A stretch of DNA of 64,000 nucleotides from Hyphomicrobiales bacterium (GCA_900465685.1 UEGR01000015.1:1-64000), one strand, 5' to 3'. Shown: positions 26,856 through 36,397, numbered from the stretch's first letter. Translations and numbers: made by a program. Notes: generated from the letters alone by a model not told the origin.

Positions 26856-27530
26856 ATGGCATTCATTCGTATAAACCAGTCATTTCATCCGCTCAGCGAC
26901 GACGTTCTCAACGCGTGGAAGGAGATACCACCTGCGGTCGCGTCGGATTGCATGAATCGCACGCAATCACTTGGAGCAGCATTGAAGCCGATTACGCCGG
27001 GTCTAACCATCTGCGGGCAGGCACGGACAGCCGAAGTGATGGTCGGCGATTGTGCCAGTATTTGCGAGTTGATCAGTACTGCGCGGCCAGGCGAAGTCAT
27101 CGTTGTTGACGCTGGTGGCTTTGAAGACACCGCAGTTTGGGGCGGCATCATGGCGACGGAAGCTACTCATCGTTGTATTGGTGGCGCTGTTGTTTACGGG
27201 GCAATACGTGACGTCGCCGAGATCCGTCAGCTTGGTTTCGCGATGTTCTGCAAGTCTATTGTACCGAAGGGACCCCATCACGGGTTTGGTGGGGTCATTG
27301 ACGGAAGTATCGCCATTAATGGTGCCACAATCCGTCCAGGCGATTTGGTTCTAGGCAACGATGATGGGGTAGTCGTTATCCCCCTGGAGCGGACAAGTGA
27401 AATTCTCGCTGCGGCTCAAGCGCATCTGAAAAAGGAAGCTATCTATATCGATGGAATCCGCAATGGCCATACAATTATGGATATGTATCAGATGACACCC
27501 TCCAAAGTCTTGGAGCCTCACTCGTTATAA
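26856..27530 (+). CDS. RraA-like / HMG-aldolase family protein
   Basis: 224 residues. Recognisable segments: TICGQARTAEVM, GEVIVVDAGGFEDTAVWGG, GAVVYGAIRDVAEIRQLGF and NDDGVVVIP; the GxIRD motif carries the Arg and Asp that bind pyruvate and metal in 4-hydroxy-4-methyl-2-oxoglutarate aldolases. In catabolic operons such proteins act as class II aldolases or decarboxylases on oxaloacetate-like compounds rather than as RNase E regulators. Last gene of the operon; a hairpin follows. Confidence 0.82.
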   Translation: MAFIRINQSFHPLSDDVLNAWKEIPPAVASDCMNRTQSLGAALKPITPGLTICGQARTAEVMVGDCASICELISTARPGEVIVVDAGGFEDTAVWGGIMATEATHRCIGGAVVYGAIRDVAEIRQLGFAMFCKSIVPKGPHHGFGGVIDGSIAINGATIRPGDLVLGNDDGVVVIPLERTSEILAAAQAHLKKEAIYIDGIRNGHTIMDMYQMTPSKVLEPHSL

Positions 27531-27948
27531 TGGACGAACGAACATGCCGGCTTCTATAAGGTCGGCTTGTTCACGCTTAATATTCCCTCAGATGGAACTC
27601 ATTTGAGCATAAATTCGGAAATTAACGTTAAGACGTCAGAAGGCTGCACTAGCTACTCGCAAACACGGGCCTTTTTCAATTCGGCTTGAAGAAAGAGTGT
27701 GTCTTTCACATCGGTTATAAATAGTCCACTACTTCAGCTTTCGCTGTCTTTTTCATAGCTGAACGCCAAACCGCTGGCAGCGCCGTTGGGTGACTGTCTG
27801 GCTAACAGGAGAAAGGGAGAACTTTCTTTTCATTAAATAGTCGATCTAACATTTCAATATCTCGCTGCTGGACGGATGTCCGCGTTGCCGGCCCGCATAG
27901 CCATCGCGGCCGCACAAGCGAATGTTGATAAACAGACTTTGTTGTCCC
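27531..27948. other. intergenic region between convergent operons
   Basis: 418 bp. Apart from the hairpin at 27540-27572 nothing was recognised: no credible gene, repeat or RNA motif. Confidence 0.5.
27540..27572 (+). terminator. hairpin after the RraA-like gene
   Basis: 12-bp stem with one mismatch (GAACATGCCGGC / GTCGGCTTGTTC) and a nine-base loop, ten bases after the stop. The T tract is weak. Confidence 0.65.
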
Positions 27949-29166
27949 TCAGTCAGGCCAAGCCAACGCCGACGAACTGCTCTTTCCCGGCCGCATAAGC
28001 GCATATTCTGGCCGTGTATCCGCCAACGTCTTCTTCAGTGCTTCTGCGACGATTTCGGCTTCGCCTTCATGCAGGTTGCAGGGGTCGAGATAGAAATGGT
28101 CGCGCTCGACTTCGTGATTGCGGACGATGATCGGCGGTTCGGCGAGCGACAGCGCTTTTGCGAAACCTGCCGCCGAGAACCCGGATTCGGGCGTGACGCG
28201 AATTTCCAGTCGGTCGAGCGGATTGTCGGTCGGGTCGGGCACAATGTCGGCTTTGATGCCCTTATGGCCCTCTAACGTCGCGCGCCAGAGCTCAAGCGCC
28301 GCCGTTTCCCGTTCGCGGATCCCCGCGTGATCGCGGCTTTCCCAAGCTTCTAGCGCTGCTATCACCCCGGCAACGCTTTCCTTACCGACCTTCATGCCGC
28401 GGCCTATACCGCGATTCTGCAAAAAGGCCGCGCGCACCAGATCTTTGCGGCCCGCAACGACGCCGGTGGTCGGTCCGCCCAGGAACTTGTGGCCGCTATA
28501 GATGACAATATCGGCACCCTCCTTGAGGAACCGTTGAAGGTCGTACTCGGAGGCTGCATCCACGATCACAGGCACGCCTTTGAGGTGGCAAATTTCGGCG
28601 AATTGCTCCAGCGACAGCATGCCGTATTGGACGGTATGGTGGGAGACGACAAAGAGTGCCGCCGCCGTCTTGTCGGTAATCGCGTTCGCGACATGGTAAT
28701 CATGCGTGACACTGACGGTGCCAGCTTGTATGACTTTGCCTCCCGCAAGCCGGATCGATTGGTCTATATTGCCGCCGAAATTCACCAGATGACCGAGTTG
28801 GACGATGATCTCATCCTTAGCGCCGGGAGCGACGTCAGGCAGACGTTCGATGGCGAGGAGATCGGTTCCGGTGATCGCGCCAGCTAGCGCCAGCGATATC
28901 CCGCTGGCGCAGGACGCGGTGACGAAGCCTGCTTCGCCACCGGTCAGTCGCGCGACGACGTTGCTCGCGGTGCGGTGAAGGTCGTCCATCTCAACGAACT
29001 GTGGTGCGATCTCGGCCATGGCGCGAATGGCTTCAGGAACGATGATGGACGCGCCAAGCGCTGTCATCGTGCCGGAGACATTGATGATTGGGCGCAGACC
29101 GAAGCGTTCGCGGATCGTCTGGTTGGGACGTCGAGGATTAGTCTTATCCATTGCCGTGACTTTCAT
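27949..29166 (-). CDS. SelA-fold PLP enzyme (D-glucosaminate-6-P ammonia-lyase/aminotransferase-like)
   Basis: 405 residues. PLP-binding Lys in [18 protein letters not shown], Asp in [12 protein letters not shown], Gly-rich N-terminal segment GTMTALGAS. This is the SelA-like group that includes DgaE-type ammonia lyases; no Sec biosynthesis genes are near, so a catabolic lyase is more likely. The start is uncertain: ATG 29166 or ATG 29151, both overlapping or touching the RidA stop at 29144, which implies translational coupling. RidA proteins remove reactive enamine/imine intermediates made by PLP lyases, so the pairing makes biochemical sense. Confidence 0.82.
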   Translation of the reverse strand: MKVTAMDKTNPRRPNQTIRERFGLRPIINVSGTMTALGASIIVPEAIRAMAEIAPQFVEMDDLHRTASNVVARLTGGEAGFVTASCASGISLALAGAITGTDLLAIERLPDVAPGAKDEIIVQLGHLVNFGGNIDQSIRLAGGKVIQAGTVSVTHDYHVANAITDKTAAALFVVSHHTVQYGMLSLEQFAEICHLKGVPVIVDAASEYDLQRFLKEGADIVIYSGHKFLGGPTTGVVAGRKDLVRAAFLQNRGIGRGMKVGKESVAGVIAALEAWESRDHAGIRERETAALELWRATLEGHKGIKADIVPDPTDNPLDRLEIRVTPESGFSAAGFAKALSLAEPPIIVRNHEVERDHFYLDPCNLHEGEAEIVAEALKKTLADTRPEYALMRPGKSSSSALAWPD

Positions 29167-29635
29167 TGTGTTCTTCAGAAAAGATTTCAACGATCGCCTC
29201 TATTTCGACCGTGATGTTGTTGGGTAGCGAGGCGACGCCGATAGATGAACGGGCGTGCACCCCGTCGTCGCCGAAGACCTCGACCAGAAAATCGGAACAG
29301 CCGTTGATGACGCGTGGATGTTCTTCGAAATCGTCGACCGCGTTTACGAAACCGAGCAGTTTTACGACCCGCTTCACGCGTCGCAAGTCGCCCAGATGCG
29401 CCGTCAGCACCGCGAGTAGGTTCAGGCCGACAAGGCGGGCGTGTTGGTTCGCCGTTTCGGTGCTGACGTCTCGGCCAACCTTGCCTTTGTGCAGGACTCC
29501 TTCTTGGTCCAGCGGTCCCTGACCGGAAATATAGAGCATATTGCCGACCTCCAGCACGTTGCGAAACGTGCCAATCGGTTTGGGAGCAGAGGGAAGCTCG
29601 CGCTCCAGCGCGGCATTGGGGCGATAACGAGGCAT
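29144..29635 (-). CDS. RidA-family enamine/imine deaminase
   Basis: 163 residues. Family segments: [43 protein letters not shown] and [24 protein letters not shown] with the conserved Arg. It should hydrolyse reactive 2-aminoacrylate-type intermediates. Longer than minimal RidA (about 130) and thus of the YjgF-like paralogue type found in amino-acid catabolic operons. ATG 29635 lies 12 bp after the ABC ATPase stop, with AGGA upstream; its 3' end overlaps the PLP enzyme gene. Confidence 0.87.
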   Translation of the reverse strand: MPRYRPNAALERELPSAPKPIGTFRNVLEVGNMLYISGQGPLDQEGVLHKGKVGRDVSTETANQHARLVGLNLLAVLTAHLGDLRRVKRVVKLLGFVNAVDDFEEHPRVINGCSDFLVEVFGDDGVHARSSIGVASLPNNITVEIEAIVEIFSEEHNESHGNG

Positions 29636-29647
29636 GCGCACGCGGTC

Positions 29648-30436
29648 CTAGTTCAAATGGGAGGTTCTGAAACGCGACAGGAAGGTGTTCAGGCGCATGT
29701 TTTGGCCAGCCTGTGCCATTAGTTGCACCGGGGGGCCTTCAGCCGCAACCCGGCCCTCGTCCATGAAGACGATGCGGTCGCTGGCGTCGCGGGCGAAGGC
29801 GATCTCGTGCGTCACCATCAGCATCGTCATACCCTCCTGCGCCAACTCGCGCACCACGTCGAGCACCTCACCGACCAGTTCGGGATCGAGCGCCGAGGTG
29901 ATTTCGTCCAGCAGCAGGATTTTCGGCTCCATAGCCACTGCGCGGGCGATGCCCACGCGCTGCTGTTGGCCGCCCGACAGTTCGGATGGCAGGTTGTCGA
30001 TGCGGTGACCGAGGCCGACCCGCTTGAGCCAGTGTTCGGCGATGGCGCGTGCTTCCGGCTTCGGCTTCCCGCGCACTTTCGTCAGGCCCAGCATGACATT
30101 TTGCGCCGCCGTCAGGTGGGGAAAGAGGTTGAAGCCCTGAAACACCATGCCGGTTTCGGCGCGCATCCGGGCAAGGTCTGTTTCGCCTCGGCGCTTCCGG
30201 TTGCCGGTGTCAGAATAGCCTACTTCCCGCCCTTCGATTTGGATCGATCCGGTATCGTAAGTTTCCAGAAAATTCACGCAGCGCAGCAGCGTGGTCTTGC
30301 CGCTGCCTGAAGGGCCGATCACAGCCACGACCTCCCCCTTCTTCACCTGCATGTCGATGCCCTTTAGCACTGATACGGCGCCGAAGGCTTTTTCCAGACG
30401 CTCAATCCTGAGAAGCGGCTTGTCAGTTGCAGTCAT
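29648..30436 (-). CDS. amino-acid-type ABC transporter ATP-binding protein
   Basis: 262 residues. Walker A GPSGSGKTT, Q-loop VFQGFNLFPH, signature [14 protein letters not shown], Walker B ILLLDEITSALDPE, H-loop THEI. Starts four bases after the permease stop. Couples ATP hydrolysis to the importer formed by 30441-32783. Confidence 0.9.
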   Translation of the reverse strand: MTATDKPLLRIERLEKAFGAVSVLKGIDMQVKKGEVVAVIGPSGSGKTTLLRCVNFLETYDTGSIQIEGREVGYSDTGNRKRRGETDLARMRAETGMVFQGFNLFPHLTAAQNVMLGLTKVRGKPKPEARAIAEHWLKRVGLGHRIDNLPSELSGGQQQRVGIARAVAMEPKILLLDEITSALDPELVGEVLDVVRELAQEGMTMLMVTHEIAFARDASDRIVFMDEGRVAAEGPPVQLMAQAGQNMRLNTFLSRFRTSHLN

Positions 30437-30440
30437 GGCG

Positions 30441-31088
30441 TTAGTCCCGGATATATGCGTAGCGTCGCTCTACTGAGCGGCTGACCAGCGAGAGTGAATA
30501 ATTGATTGCGAAATAAATGAACGCGCCGAGCAGGTAGAGCGCCATGGCCTCATAAGTGCGACCGATGACTTCGTTGATCGACTGCATGAGATCGACCACG
30601 CCGAGGAGCGAAACAAGTGCGCTACCCTTGACTGCGTCGGTGACGCCGTTGATCCATGGAGGTAGGAAGCGGCGGATGGCCTGCGGGAAAATCACGTAAC
30701 GCAGGCGTGATACGAAGGTCAGGCCGATAGCCTTGGCGGCTTCCATCTGCCCCTTCGGGATCGAGACAATGGCGCCACGCACATATTCGATGACCTGCGC
30801 GGCCTTGAATAGCGTCAGCGCCACCACACCCGCCCAAAAGGAATTGATCGAAACGCCGAGCGGCGGAAAACCGTAATAGACCACGAAGATCAAAACGAGG
30901 ATCGGGATACCGCGTATGCAGTCGCTGAACAGGCGTATGAGCCATTGTAGAGGGCGTGGGCCATAGATTAACCCGACGCCGAGGATGACGCCAGAGACCA
31001 GCGAAAAAAGGACGACAAGCGCGGACACGAGCAGCGTGATCGCAAGACCTTTGCCGAGGAAGGGAAGGGCGTACAGGATGGACGACAT
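30441..31088 (-). CDS. amino-acid-type ABC transporter permease 2
   Basis: 215 residues, HisM/GltK family. Five hydrophobic helices; RGIPILVLIFVVYYGFP and the EAA loop (KGQMEAAKAIGLTFVSRLRY) are clear. Begins three bases after the stop of the other permease. Together they form the membrane channel. Confidence 0.88.
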   Translation of the reverse strand: MSSILYALPFLGKGLAITLLVSALVVLFSLVSGVILGVGLIYGPRPLQWLIRLFSDCIRGIPILVLIFVVYYGFPPLGVSINSFWAGVVALTLFKAAQVIEYVRGAIVSIPKGQMEAAKAIGLTFVSRLRYVIFPQAIRRFLPPWINGVTDAVKGSALVSLLGVVDLMQSINEVIGRTYEAMALYLLGAFIYFAINYSLSLVSRSVERRYAYIRD

Positions 31089-31091
31089 GGT

Positions 31092-31757
31092 TCAGCGCTC
31101 CGACCTGAAGCGGCGTTCCAGCTGGCGTAGGCCGAGCAGGATGCCATATCCTGTTATGAGATACATCACCGTCGTCACGATATAGACCTCGACGATTCGG
31201 AACGTGTTGAAATTGATCCACTGTGCGCCGTAGGTGAGTTCAGGCACAGCGATCACCGACGCCACGGACGTATCCTTAAACAGCGAGATGAAGGTGTTGG
31301 ACAGAGCGGGAAGCGTAATGCGCGTCATGGTAGGCAGGCGCACGTAAAGCAGCCGCTGCCATGGAGTCAGGCCGATGGCCTTGCCGGCGTCGATCTGTCC
31401 GCGTGGAACCGCCTCCAGCCCAGAGCGAAACACCTCGACCAAATAGGCCCCGGCATAGAGGGACAGCGTGGCAACAAAGGAAACGGTCGGGCTGTAGGCG
31501 ATGTTGACGACAGTAGGGATGCCATAAAAGACGATATAGACCAGGAGGATCAGCGGTACGTTGCGCAAAACCTCAACATAGGCCGAGATCAGCGCGCGCG
31601 CGACCTTGCCGGCCGACACATACCAGATGGCGAGCGCCAACCCGATGATCCCGCCAATCAGGATCGAGAGCACCGCAAGCTCAAGGCTGAGTACAAGGCC
31701 CTGCCACAGCTTGTCGAAATGTCGCCAGATCAAGTTGAAATTGATGTGATAGTTCAT
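31092..31757 (-). CDS. amino-acid-type ABC transporter permease 1
   Basis: 221 residues, HisM/GltJ family. RNVPLILLVYIVFYG and the EAA loop (RGQIDAGKAIGLTPWQRLLY) are clear. The ribosome site GGGAGG lies rather far (about 14 bases) from ATG 31757. A GC-rich hairpin separates it from the upstream binding-protein gene. Confidence 0.88.
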   Translation of the reverse strand: MNYHINFNLIWRHFDKLWQGLVLSLELAVLSILIGGIIGLALAIWYVSAGKVARALISAYVEVLRNVPLILLVYIVFYGIPTVVNIAYSPTVSFVATLSLYAGAYLVEVFRSGLEAVPRGQIDAGKAIGLTPWQRLLYVRLPTMTRITLPALSNTFISLFKDTSVASVIAVPELTYGAQWINFNTFRIVEVYIVTTVMYLITGYGILLGLRQLERRFRSER

Positions 31758-31874
31758 GTGCGGGCGCTTGCCTCCCGGCGCATTGAATCAGTTTGGTTTC
31801 GGGTGCAAACCGCATTCCGTTCCAGCTCCCTTCGGGAAGGCGGATCGCAATGTGCGGGGGCCGCGCCCCAAAAT

Positions 31875-31898
31875 GCCCGACCGCGGATACGGTCGGGC
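31875..31898 (-). terminator. intercistronic hairpin after the binding-protein gene
   Basis: Perfect 9-bp stem GCCCGACCG / CGGTCGGGC with a six-base loop, 10 bp after the binding-protein stop. Likely partial terminator or 3' mRNA stabiliser that raises binding-protein level over the permeases. Confidence 0.7.
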
Positions 31899-31907
31899 GC
31901 TCCAGAC

Positions 31908-32783
31908 TCAGATGGACGGGAAGCCCGGCTTGCGTTCCGGCGGCTCCATGCCGAAATATTCCTTGAAGCCAGCATCGTACAAGGCGTTGTCATGGCCGAA
32001 CATAGCAATAGAGAAGGCGGTGTTTACGAACGTCAGCCAGTCGATGTCGTCCTGACGCACACCGCCGCCGTAGAGCATGGCGTTCCATTGCTTGCCAGCG
32101 TCGAAATAACGGTCCGGGTTTTTGGCGACCAGCCATCGCACGTTTGACAGGTCGACGGCGGAGGCATCGGCTCGATTGGAGTCCAGCGCTTGGAACACAT
32201 TGGCCTGCGTGTCGATCTGCATGACCTGCGCTTCCGGCAGTACTGCGTGTACGGTCGTCTCTGCGTCAACATTTTGCAGGATCGCGATGCGCGCGCCGCT
32301 TCCCTTGGCCTTCAATTGGTCGAATGTCTTGGCTGCGGCGTCCGGTTTGGTCAGAAGGGCGACGCCCTCGACGTAATAGGGACGCGTGAAGTTAATAAGC
32401 TGGGCGCGCGCGCCGGAGATCGTCATGAACTGGAGCGTGATGTCGACCTTGCCGGTGACGATGTTGGGAATGCGCTGCTGTGCGTCTTGCTTCACGAATT
32501 CGACCTTGGTTGGGTCGTCAAACAGGGCCTTCGCGATGATGCGGCCCATGGTGATGTCCATGCCGACCAATTCGCCGGCGTCGTTTTCGAAGTGCCACGG
32601 CGCATTGGTACTACCGGTGCCGACGATCAGGTGTCCTCGATCCAGAACGGTGCGCAGCAGGCTGTCGCTCGCCGACTGCGCTGCCGCTTCCTTCGCATTC
32701 AGTGTCACGGCGGCAGCCGCTCCGAGCGCTACTCCACCCAGGCCGAGTTTAAGGAATTCACGCCGCTCATTACCCGCAGTCAT
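31908..32783 (-). CDS. amino-acid-type ABC transporter substrate-binding protein
   Basis: 291 residues. Twin-arginine signal (NERREFLKLGLGGVALG, cleavage after AAAQ) suggests Tat export. The mature part is SBP_bac_3: LRTVLDRGHLIVGTGSTNAP, LVGMDITMGRIIAKAL, GKVDITLQFMTISGARAQ. ATG 32783 has GGAGG eight bases upstream. Heads the leftward ABC-RidA-PLP operon, divergent from the IclR gene at 32925. Confidence 0.88.
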   Translation of the reverse strand: MTAGNERREFLKLGLGGVALGAAAAVTLNAKEAAAQSASDSLLRTVLDRGHLIVGTGSTNAPWHFENDAGELVGMDITMGRIIAKALFDDPTKVEFVKQDAQQRIPNIVTGKVDITLQFMTISGARAQLINFTRPYYVEGVALLTKPDAAAKTFDQLKAKGSGARIAILQNVDAETTVHAVLPEAQVMQIDTQANVFQALDSNRADASAVDLSNVRWLVAKNPDRYFDAGKQWNAMLYGGGVRQDDIDWLTFVNTAFSIAMFGHDNALYDAGFKEYFGMEPPERKPGFPSI

Positions 32784-32924
32784 TTTTTGCCTCCACGTAA
32801 GTTTGTCTATCTGTTCCCTTGATATGTGTTATAGTCTTATATATTGGACCATAATCTTATATTTAGGACGATATTATAAGATGTACGGTTTGGCAACCGT
32901 GATAGCACCAGAAAGGACCAACGC
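32784..32924. promoter_or_regulatory. IclR/ABC divergent promoter region
   Basis: 141 bp, AT-rich. It holds two adjacent 20-bp direct repeats, 32831-32850 (ATAGTCTTATATATTGGACC) and 32851-32870 (ATAATCTTATATTTAGGACG), identical at 16 of 20 positions, followed by ATATTATAAGAT, which is nearly the inverse of their left half. Tandem sites exactly two helical turns apart are a plausible IclR operator. Confidence 0.65.
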
Positions 32925-33707
32925 ATGAGTTCGGTGGAGATTGCAGCCAGCACACGCGTGGCACGGGGAGGGCGCGAACGCGGGATAGACCGTATTCTCA
33001 AGCTCTTTTCATATTTGCAGGACCATGGCGGGCCTGCGCGCCTGGCGGATTTGCCCCGGGCGCTCGACGCGCCGAAATCGACGATCTACGATCTGGTGAA
33101 TATTCTGAGCGAGGCGGGCCTGCTCGAAATCAGGGACGCGCACGTCTATTTCGGCAAAGTAATGCAACTTTATGGCGCGAGCTACCTGCGCGCCAACGAT
33201 ATCGTGGCGCGCGGTCGCGAGATGGTGGATCAACTGGTCAAGGAAACGGGTGAGACGTGCGAACTCTGCATCCGCCTGCGAGGCAAGCAGGTCATCATCC
33301 ATGCCCGGCCCGGCTCTCGACCGCTGCGTATCAGCTCGGAAGTCGGGTCGCAGATACCGATCCCGTGGACGGCTTCGGGTCGATTGATGCTATCTGACTT
33401 ATCGGGGGAAGAAATCGAAACAGTGCTCGGGCCGGAAGACCGCCTTCAACCAAATGGGCAGGCGGCGGATATAGCCGCCTTCATTGCCGAATGTCACGCG
33501 CATCGCAATCAGCAACTGGCTCGCACCGTCGGTGCCATCAACAATTTCACGCAATGTCTGGCGTCTCCTTTGGTCAATGCGCGTGGTGCAGTGGAGGCGA
33601 CGATTTGCTTCGTTCTGCCCATCGATATGCCGGAGGTCGAACGCCGGAGGTTGGAAGCCCGACTTATTGAGGTCGCGAGCGAAATTTCCATCGCGGCCCA
33701 CACGTGA
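32925..33707 (+). CDS. IclR-family transcriptional regulator
   Basis: 260 residues: winged HTH at 20-80 (GIDRILKLFSYLQDHGG; LDAPKSTIYDLVNILSEAGLL) and an IclR effector domain (LVKETGETCELCIRLRGKQV; GSQIPIPWTASGRLMLSDL). AAGGA precedes ATG 32925. Divergently placed from the ABC-RidA-PLP operon, of which it is the probable regulator. Confidence 0.9.
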   Translation: MSSVEIAASTRVARGGRERGIDRILKLFSYLQDHGGPARLADLPRALDAPKSTIYDLVNILSEAGLLEIRDAHVYFGKVMQLYGASYLRANDIVARGREMVDQLVKETGETCELCIRLRGKQVIIHARPGSRPLRISSEVGSQIPIPWTASGRLMLSDLSGEEIETVLGPEDRLQPNGQAADIAAFIAECHAHRNQQLARTVGAINNFTQCLASPLVNARGAVEATICFVLPIDMPEVERRRLEARLIEVASEISIAAHT

Positions 33708-34070
33708 GGTGATCCACGGGCCGTATACCGTCTAACTTCCGCGTGAGATCGGCAGGAAAGCCGTACTGGTAAGCACTCCAGTTCTCAGTGATTGACCGAC
33801 CTGGACCAGCCGGGCAATCCGGAGCTGTCACGGCGTCGTTTGGCGACCGTGCCAATTCAACTCTTCCGCTACCTCTTCAATTAAAGCAGCGAATTCGCAG
33901 CAACCGACAATTATCATCTAATCTTCGATCGCGAGGAAACTGCGCTTTAGGTGAGATAGATTCTGACTGGCAATCAGATCAACCGGACTTCTCCCCTGTC
34001 AATTGAGAATCCTGACTTGATTTCAGGAAATGGTAACCGGACAGAGAGCCTTAGTGCAAGCAGCACGATC
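33708..34070. other. intergenic region with a copy of the short dispersed repeat
   Basis: 363 bp between convergent regulators. GATTCTGACTGGCAATCAGA at 33959-33978 is a copy of the repeat at 15176, with TCTGACT in place of TCTTGACT. Otherwise nothing recognised. Confidence 0.5.
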
Positions 34071-34988
34071 TTAGACGTGGGTTCTGGTGCCGCTGCCTAC
34101 ATAATCTAGATTCTGAATGATCTTGCGGATGATCCGGCTTACGGCGATCACCTTTGTGTCCTCGACGCCGGTTCTGGAAGCGATGAAAAGGCGACCGTTC
34201 TCTACGGGCGGATCGGTTGCGACCATGCGCATTCCGCCGTCCTTCACATATCGTTCCGCCATGCGAACAGGGAGTATCGCCGCGCCCAATCCTCCCGCGA
34301 CAAGTTCTGCGATCACGGCAACGCTGGTACAAATGCTAACCTGTGCGGGAAACAGCGCCTCGGTGGCGAACCATCCGGTCACCTGTCGATACATCGCGGA
34401 AGGTGCGGGATTGGTGACGACATGGCGCAACCATAAATCCCTTGGCGTCACCGGCTGAGACATATGCCACGCCGAAGGAATGACCCATGTGGTGGGTTGC
34501 ACGCCCAGCGGCTGTAGGGTCATTTTCTCATGCCCTGTCGGGTTGAGAATAACAGCTAGATCAAGCCTGTCTTCCAAAATCGCAGCTTCCAGACCGGTGC
34601 TGATGGATATGCTCCATTCTGGTGTCAGTTGCGGATGTTCGCGCTGCAATGTATCCAGCAGCAGCGGAAGGCAATTGACGGCAAAACCTTCCGCCAGACC
34701 CACGCGCACAGGCCCAATAAGAGGCAATGCGGTGTTTTTTTGCCGGATTTCTGCAATTTCACCCATGATAGCGGAGATATGTGGAAGCAAGCTTTTGCCG
34801 TCGGGAGTTATCGTCAGCCCGTTGGCGCTCCGCTCGAACAGCTCTGTCCGTAAGGCGTCGCGCAATTCCTTCAAACGTAACGAAGCCGTTGGCTGCGCAA
34901 TGTTCAGGTGAGTGGCTGCCTTCTGAACGGAACCAAGCTGTGAAACCCAATAGAATGTTTCCAGCTGAGAGAATGTCAGTCGCGTCAT
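34071..34988 (-). CDS. LysR-family transcriptional regulator
   Basis: 305 residues. HTH at 1-60 (LTFSQLETFYWVSQLGSVQK; LNIAQPTASLRLKELRDAL) and LysR substrate domain. AGGATTTTAA precedes ATG 34988. Divergent from the MFS transporter and acid-sugar enzyme genes at 35084-37527, which are its likely targets. The intervening 95 bp include ATAG-TTG-CTAT at 35041-35051. Confidence 0.9.
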   Translation of the reverse strand: MTRLTFSQLETFYWVSQLGSVQKAATHLNIAQPTASLRLKELRDALRTELFERSANGLTITPDGKSLLPHISAIMGEIAEIRQKNTALPLIGPVRVGLAEGFAVNCLPLLLDTLQREHPQLTPEWSISISTGLEAAILEDRLDLAVILNPTGHEKMTLQPLGVQPTTWVIPSAWHMSQPVTPRDLWLRHVVTNPAPSAMYRQVTGWFATEALFPAQVSICTSVAVIAELVAGGLGAAILPVRMAERYVKDGGMRMVATDPPVENGRLFIASRTGVEDTKVIAVSRIIRKIIQNLDYVGSGTRTHV

Positions 34989-35083
34989 TTAAAATCCTGA
35001 TATTGGTCCCTCAGATATTCAGATTTGATCAGTTATGGCAATAGTTGCTATCGAACTGCTTCTGTCTCAGGAGGAGATCATCA

Positions 35084-36397
35084 ATGACGACTGAAAACGC
35101 GGTCATCAGAAAAGCGGCATGGCGAATCCTGCCCATCATCATGATATGTTACTTTGCGGCGTTCCTGGATCGGGTGAATATCGGGTTCGCTTCGCTGACC
35201 ATGAATCAGGATCTGGGGTTCACGGCAGCCCAGTTTGGCTTCGGCGCTGGTATATTTTTTCTCGGCTACATCGTATTTGAACTGCCGAGTAATCTGGTTC
35301 TCGCGAAAGTTGGGGCGCGGCGCTGGATTGCCAGAATTCTGATCACTTGGGGAATACTTTCTGCCGCAACTGCCTTCGTCTGGAACCCGACGAGTTTCTA
35401 TGTCGTCCGCGTTCTGTTGGGTGCTGCAGAAGCCGGGTTCTTTCCGGGCATCATCTTTTTCATGACGCTTTGGTTCCCGGCAGAATATCGCGCGCGCATG
35501 TTCGCGACATTCAATATTGCGGTGCCTTTTTCCTCCGTCATCGGTGCGCCGCTGTCGGGATTTATTCTCGAATATATGAATGGCGTTGCAGGCCTCAGCG
35601 GCTGGCAGTGGATGTTCGTCATCGAGGCGATGCCTGCCATCGTGATGGGCTTCGTGGTTTTCTTCTGGCTTCCGGATTCACCTGAAAAAGCCACTTTCCT
35701 GTCACCTGACGAGAAGAAAATACTGAGTTCCCGCATCGCCAAAGAGCGCGAGGCACGCGAAGCGACCGAGAAATTCACTATTGGCAAAGCCCTTCGCGAT
35801 CCGCGTGTTCTTCTCATGTGCCTTATCGCAGTGGGTCTGGTCATGGGAACAACCGGTATTGCGATCTGGATGCCGCAATTCGTCAAATCATTCGGTCTGA
35901 GCAATCTGCAAACGAGCTTCGTCGTCGCTATCCCGTCGATTTTTATGGCTGCAGCCATGATTCTGGTCGGTCGCAGTGCTGACCGTACCGGCGAGCGCGT
36001 GTGGCATGCAGCCGGGCCATTCATCGTCAGTGCTTTCGGCTTTGCGCTGGCCGCTTTTGCTACATCGCCCGTGGTCAACCTCATCGGTCTTACCATCGGC
36101 GCGGCGGGTATCGGTGGAGCATCGCCGAATATCTGGATTTTCCCCTCGACCTTGCTGACCGGAAGTGCAGCCGCCGCAGGGATCGCATTAATCAATTCGG
36201 TCGGGAGCACCGGTGGCTTCTTTGGTCCGACAATCATTGGCTGGGTCAGGGATACAACGGGCGGCTTCCAAGGCTCACTGCTGTTCCTTGCATTTGCGAT
36301 GCTCGTGACCGCAGGCGCTATTCTAATCCTCGGCAAGTCCATGCGTGAAATGCTGCACAGGTCGCAAGCTCAACACGGTACGAGAGAAAAAGCGTGA
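35084..36397 (+). CDS. MFS carboxylate/sugar-acid transporter (ACS family)
   Basis: 437 residues with 12 predicted helices and a central cytoplasmic loop (about 195-235). The segment FLDRVNIGFASLTMNQDLG near residue 25 is the anion:cation symporter (GudP/TtuB-like) hallmark. It imports an organic or sugar acid. ATG 35084 has AGGAGGAG upstream; earlier in-frame starts lack a site. Its stop overlaps the GTG of the enolase-superfamily gene. Confidence 0.87.
   Translation: MTTENAVIRKAAWRILPIIMICYFAAFLDRVNIGFASLTMNQDLGFTAAQFGFGAGIFFLGYIVFELPSNLVLAKVGARRWIARILITWGILSAATAFVWNPTSFYVVRVLLGAAEAGFFPGIIFFMTLWFPAEYRARMFATFNIAVPFSSVIGAPLSGFILEYMNGVAGLSGWQWMFVIEAMPAIVMGFVVFFWLPDSPEKATFLSPDEKKILSSRIAKEREAREATEKFTIGKALRDPRVLLMCLIAVGLVMGTTGIAIWMPQFVKSFGLSNLQTSFVVAIPSIFMAAAMILVGRSADRTGERVWHAAGPFIVSAFGFALAAFATSPVVNLIGLTIGAAGIGGASPNIWIFPSTLLTGSAAAAGIALINSVGSTGGFFGPTIIGWVRDTTGGFQGSLLFLAFAMLVTAGAILILGKSMREMLHRSQAQHGTREKA

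Noticed and set aside
27922-28275. Plus-strand frame opposite the SelA-fold gene
   Set aside because: Shadow of the PLP enzyme; no ribosome site or family resemblance.
28489-28887. Plus-strand frame of 132 codons inside the SelA-fold gene
   Set aside because: Antisense shadow; starts in the middle of the PLP gene and resembles nothing.
31719-32147. Plus-strand frame over the ABC binding-protein gene
   Set aside because: Antisense to a clear SBP_bac_3 gene.
35398-36342. Minus-strand frame of 314 codons in the MFS gene
   Set aside because: Antisense shadow in GC-rich codons; the plus strand is a clear 12-helix transporter.
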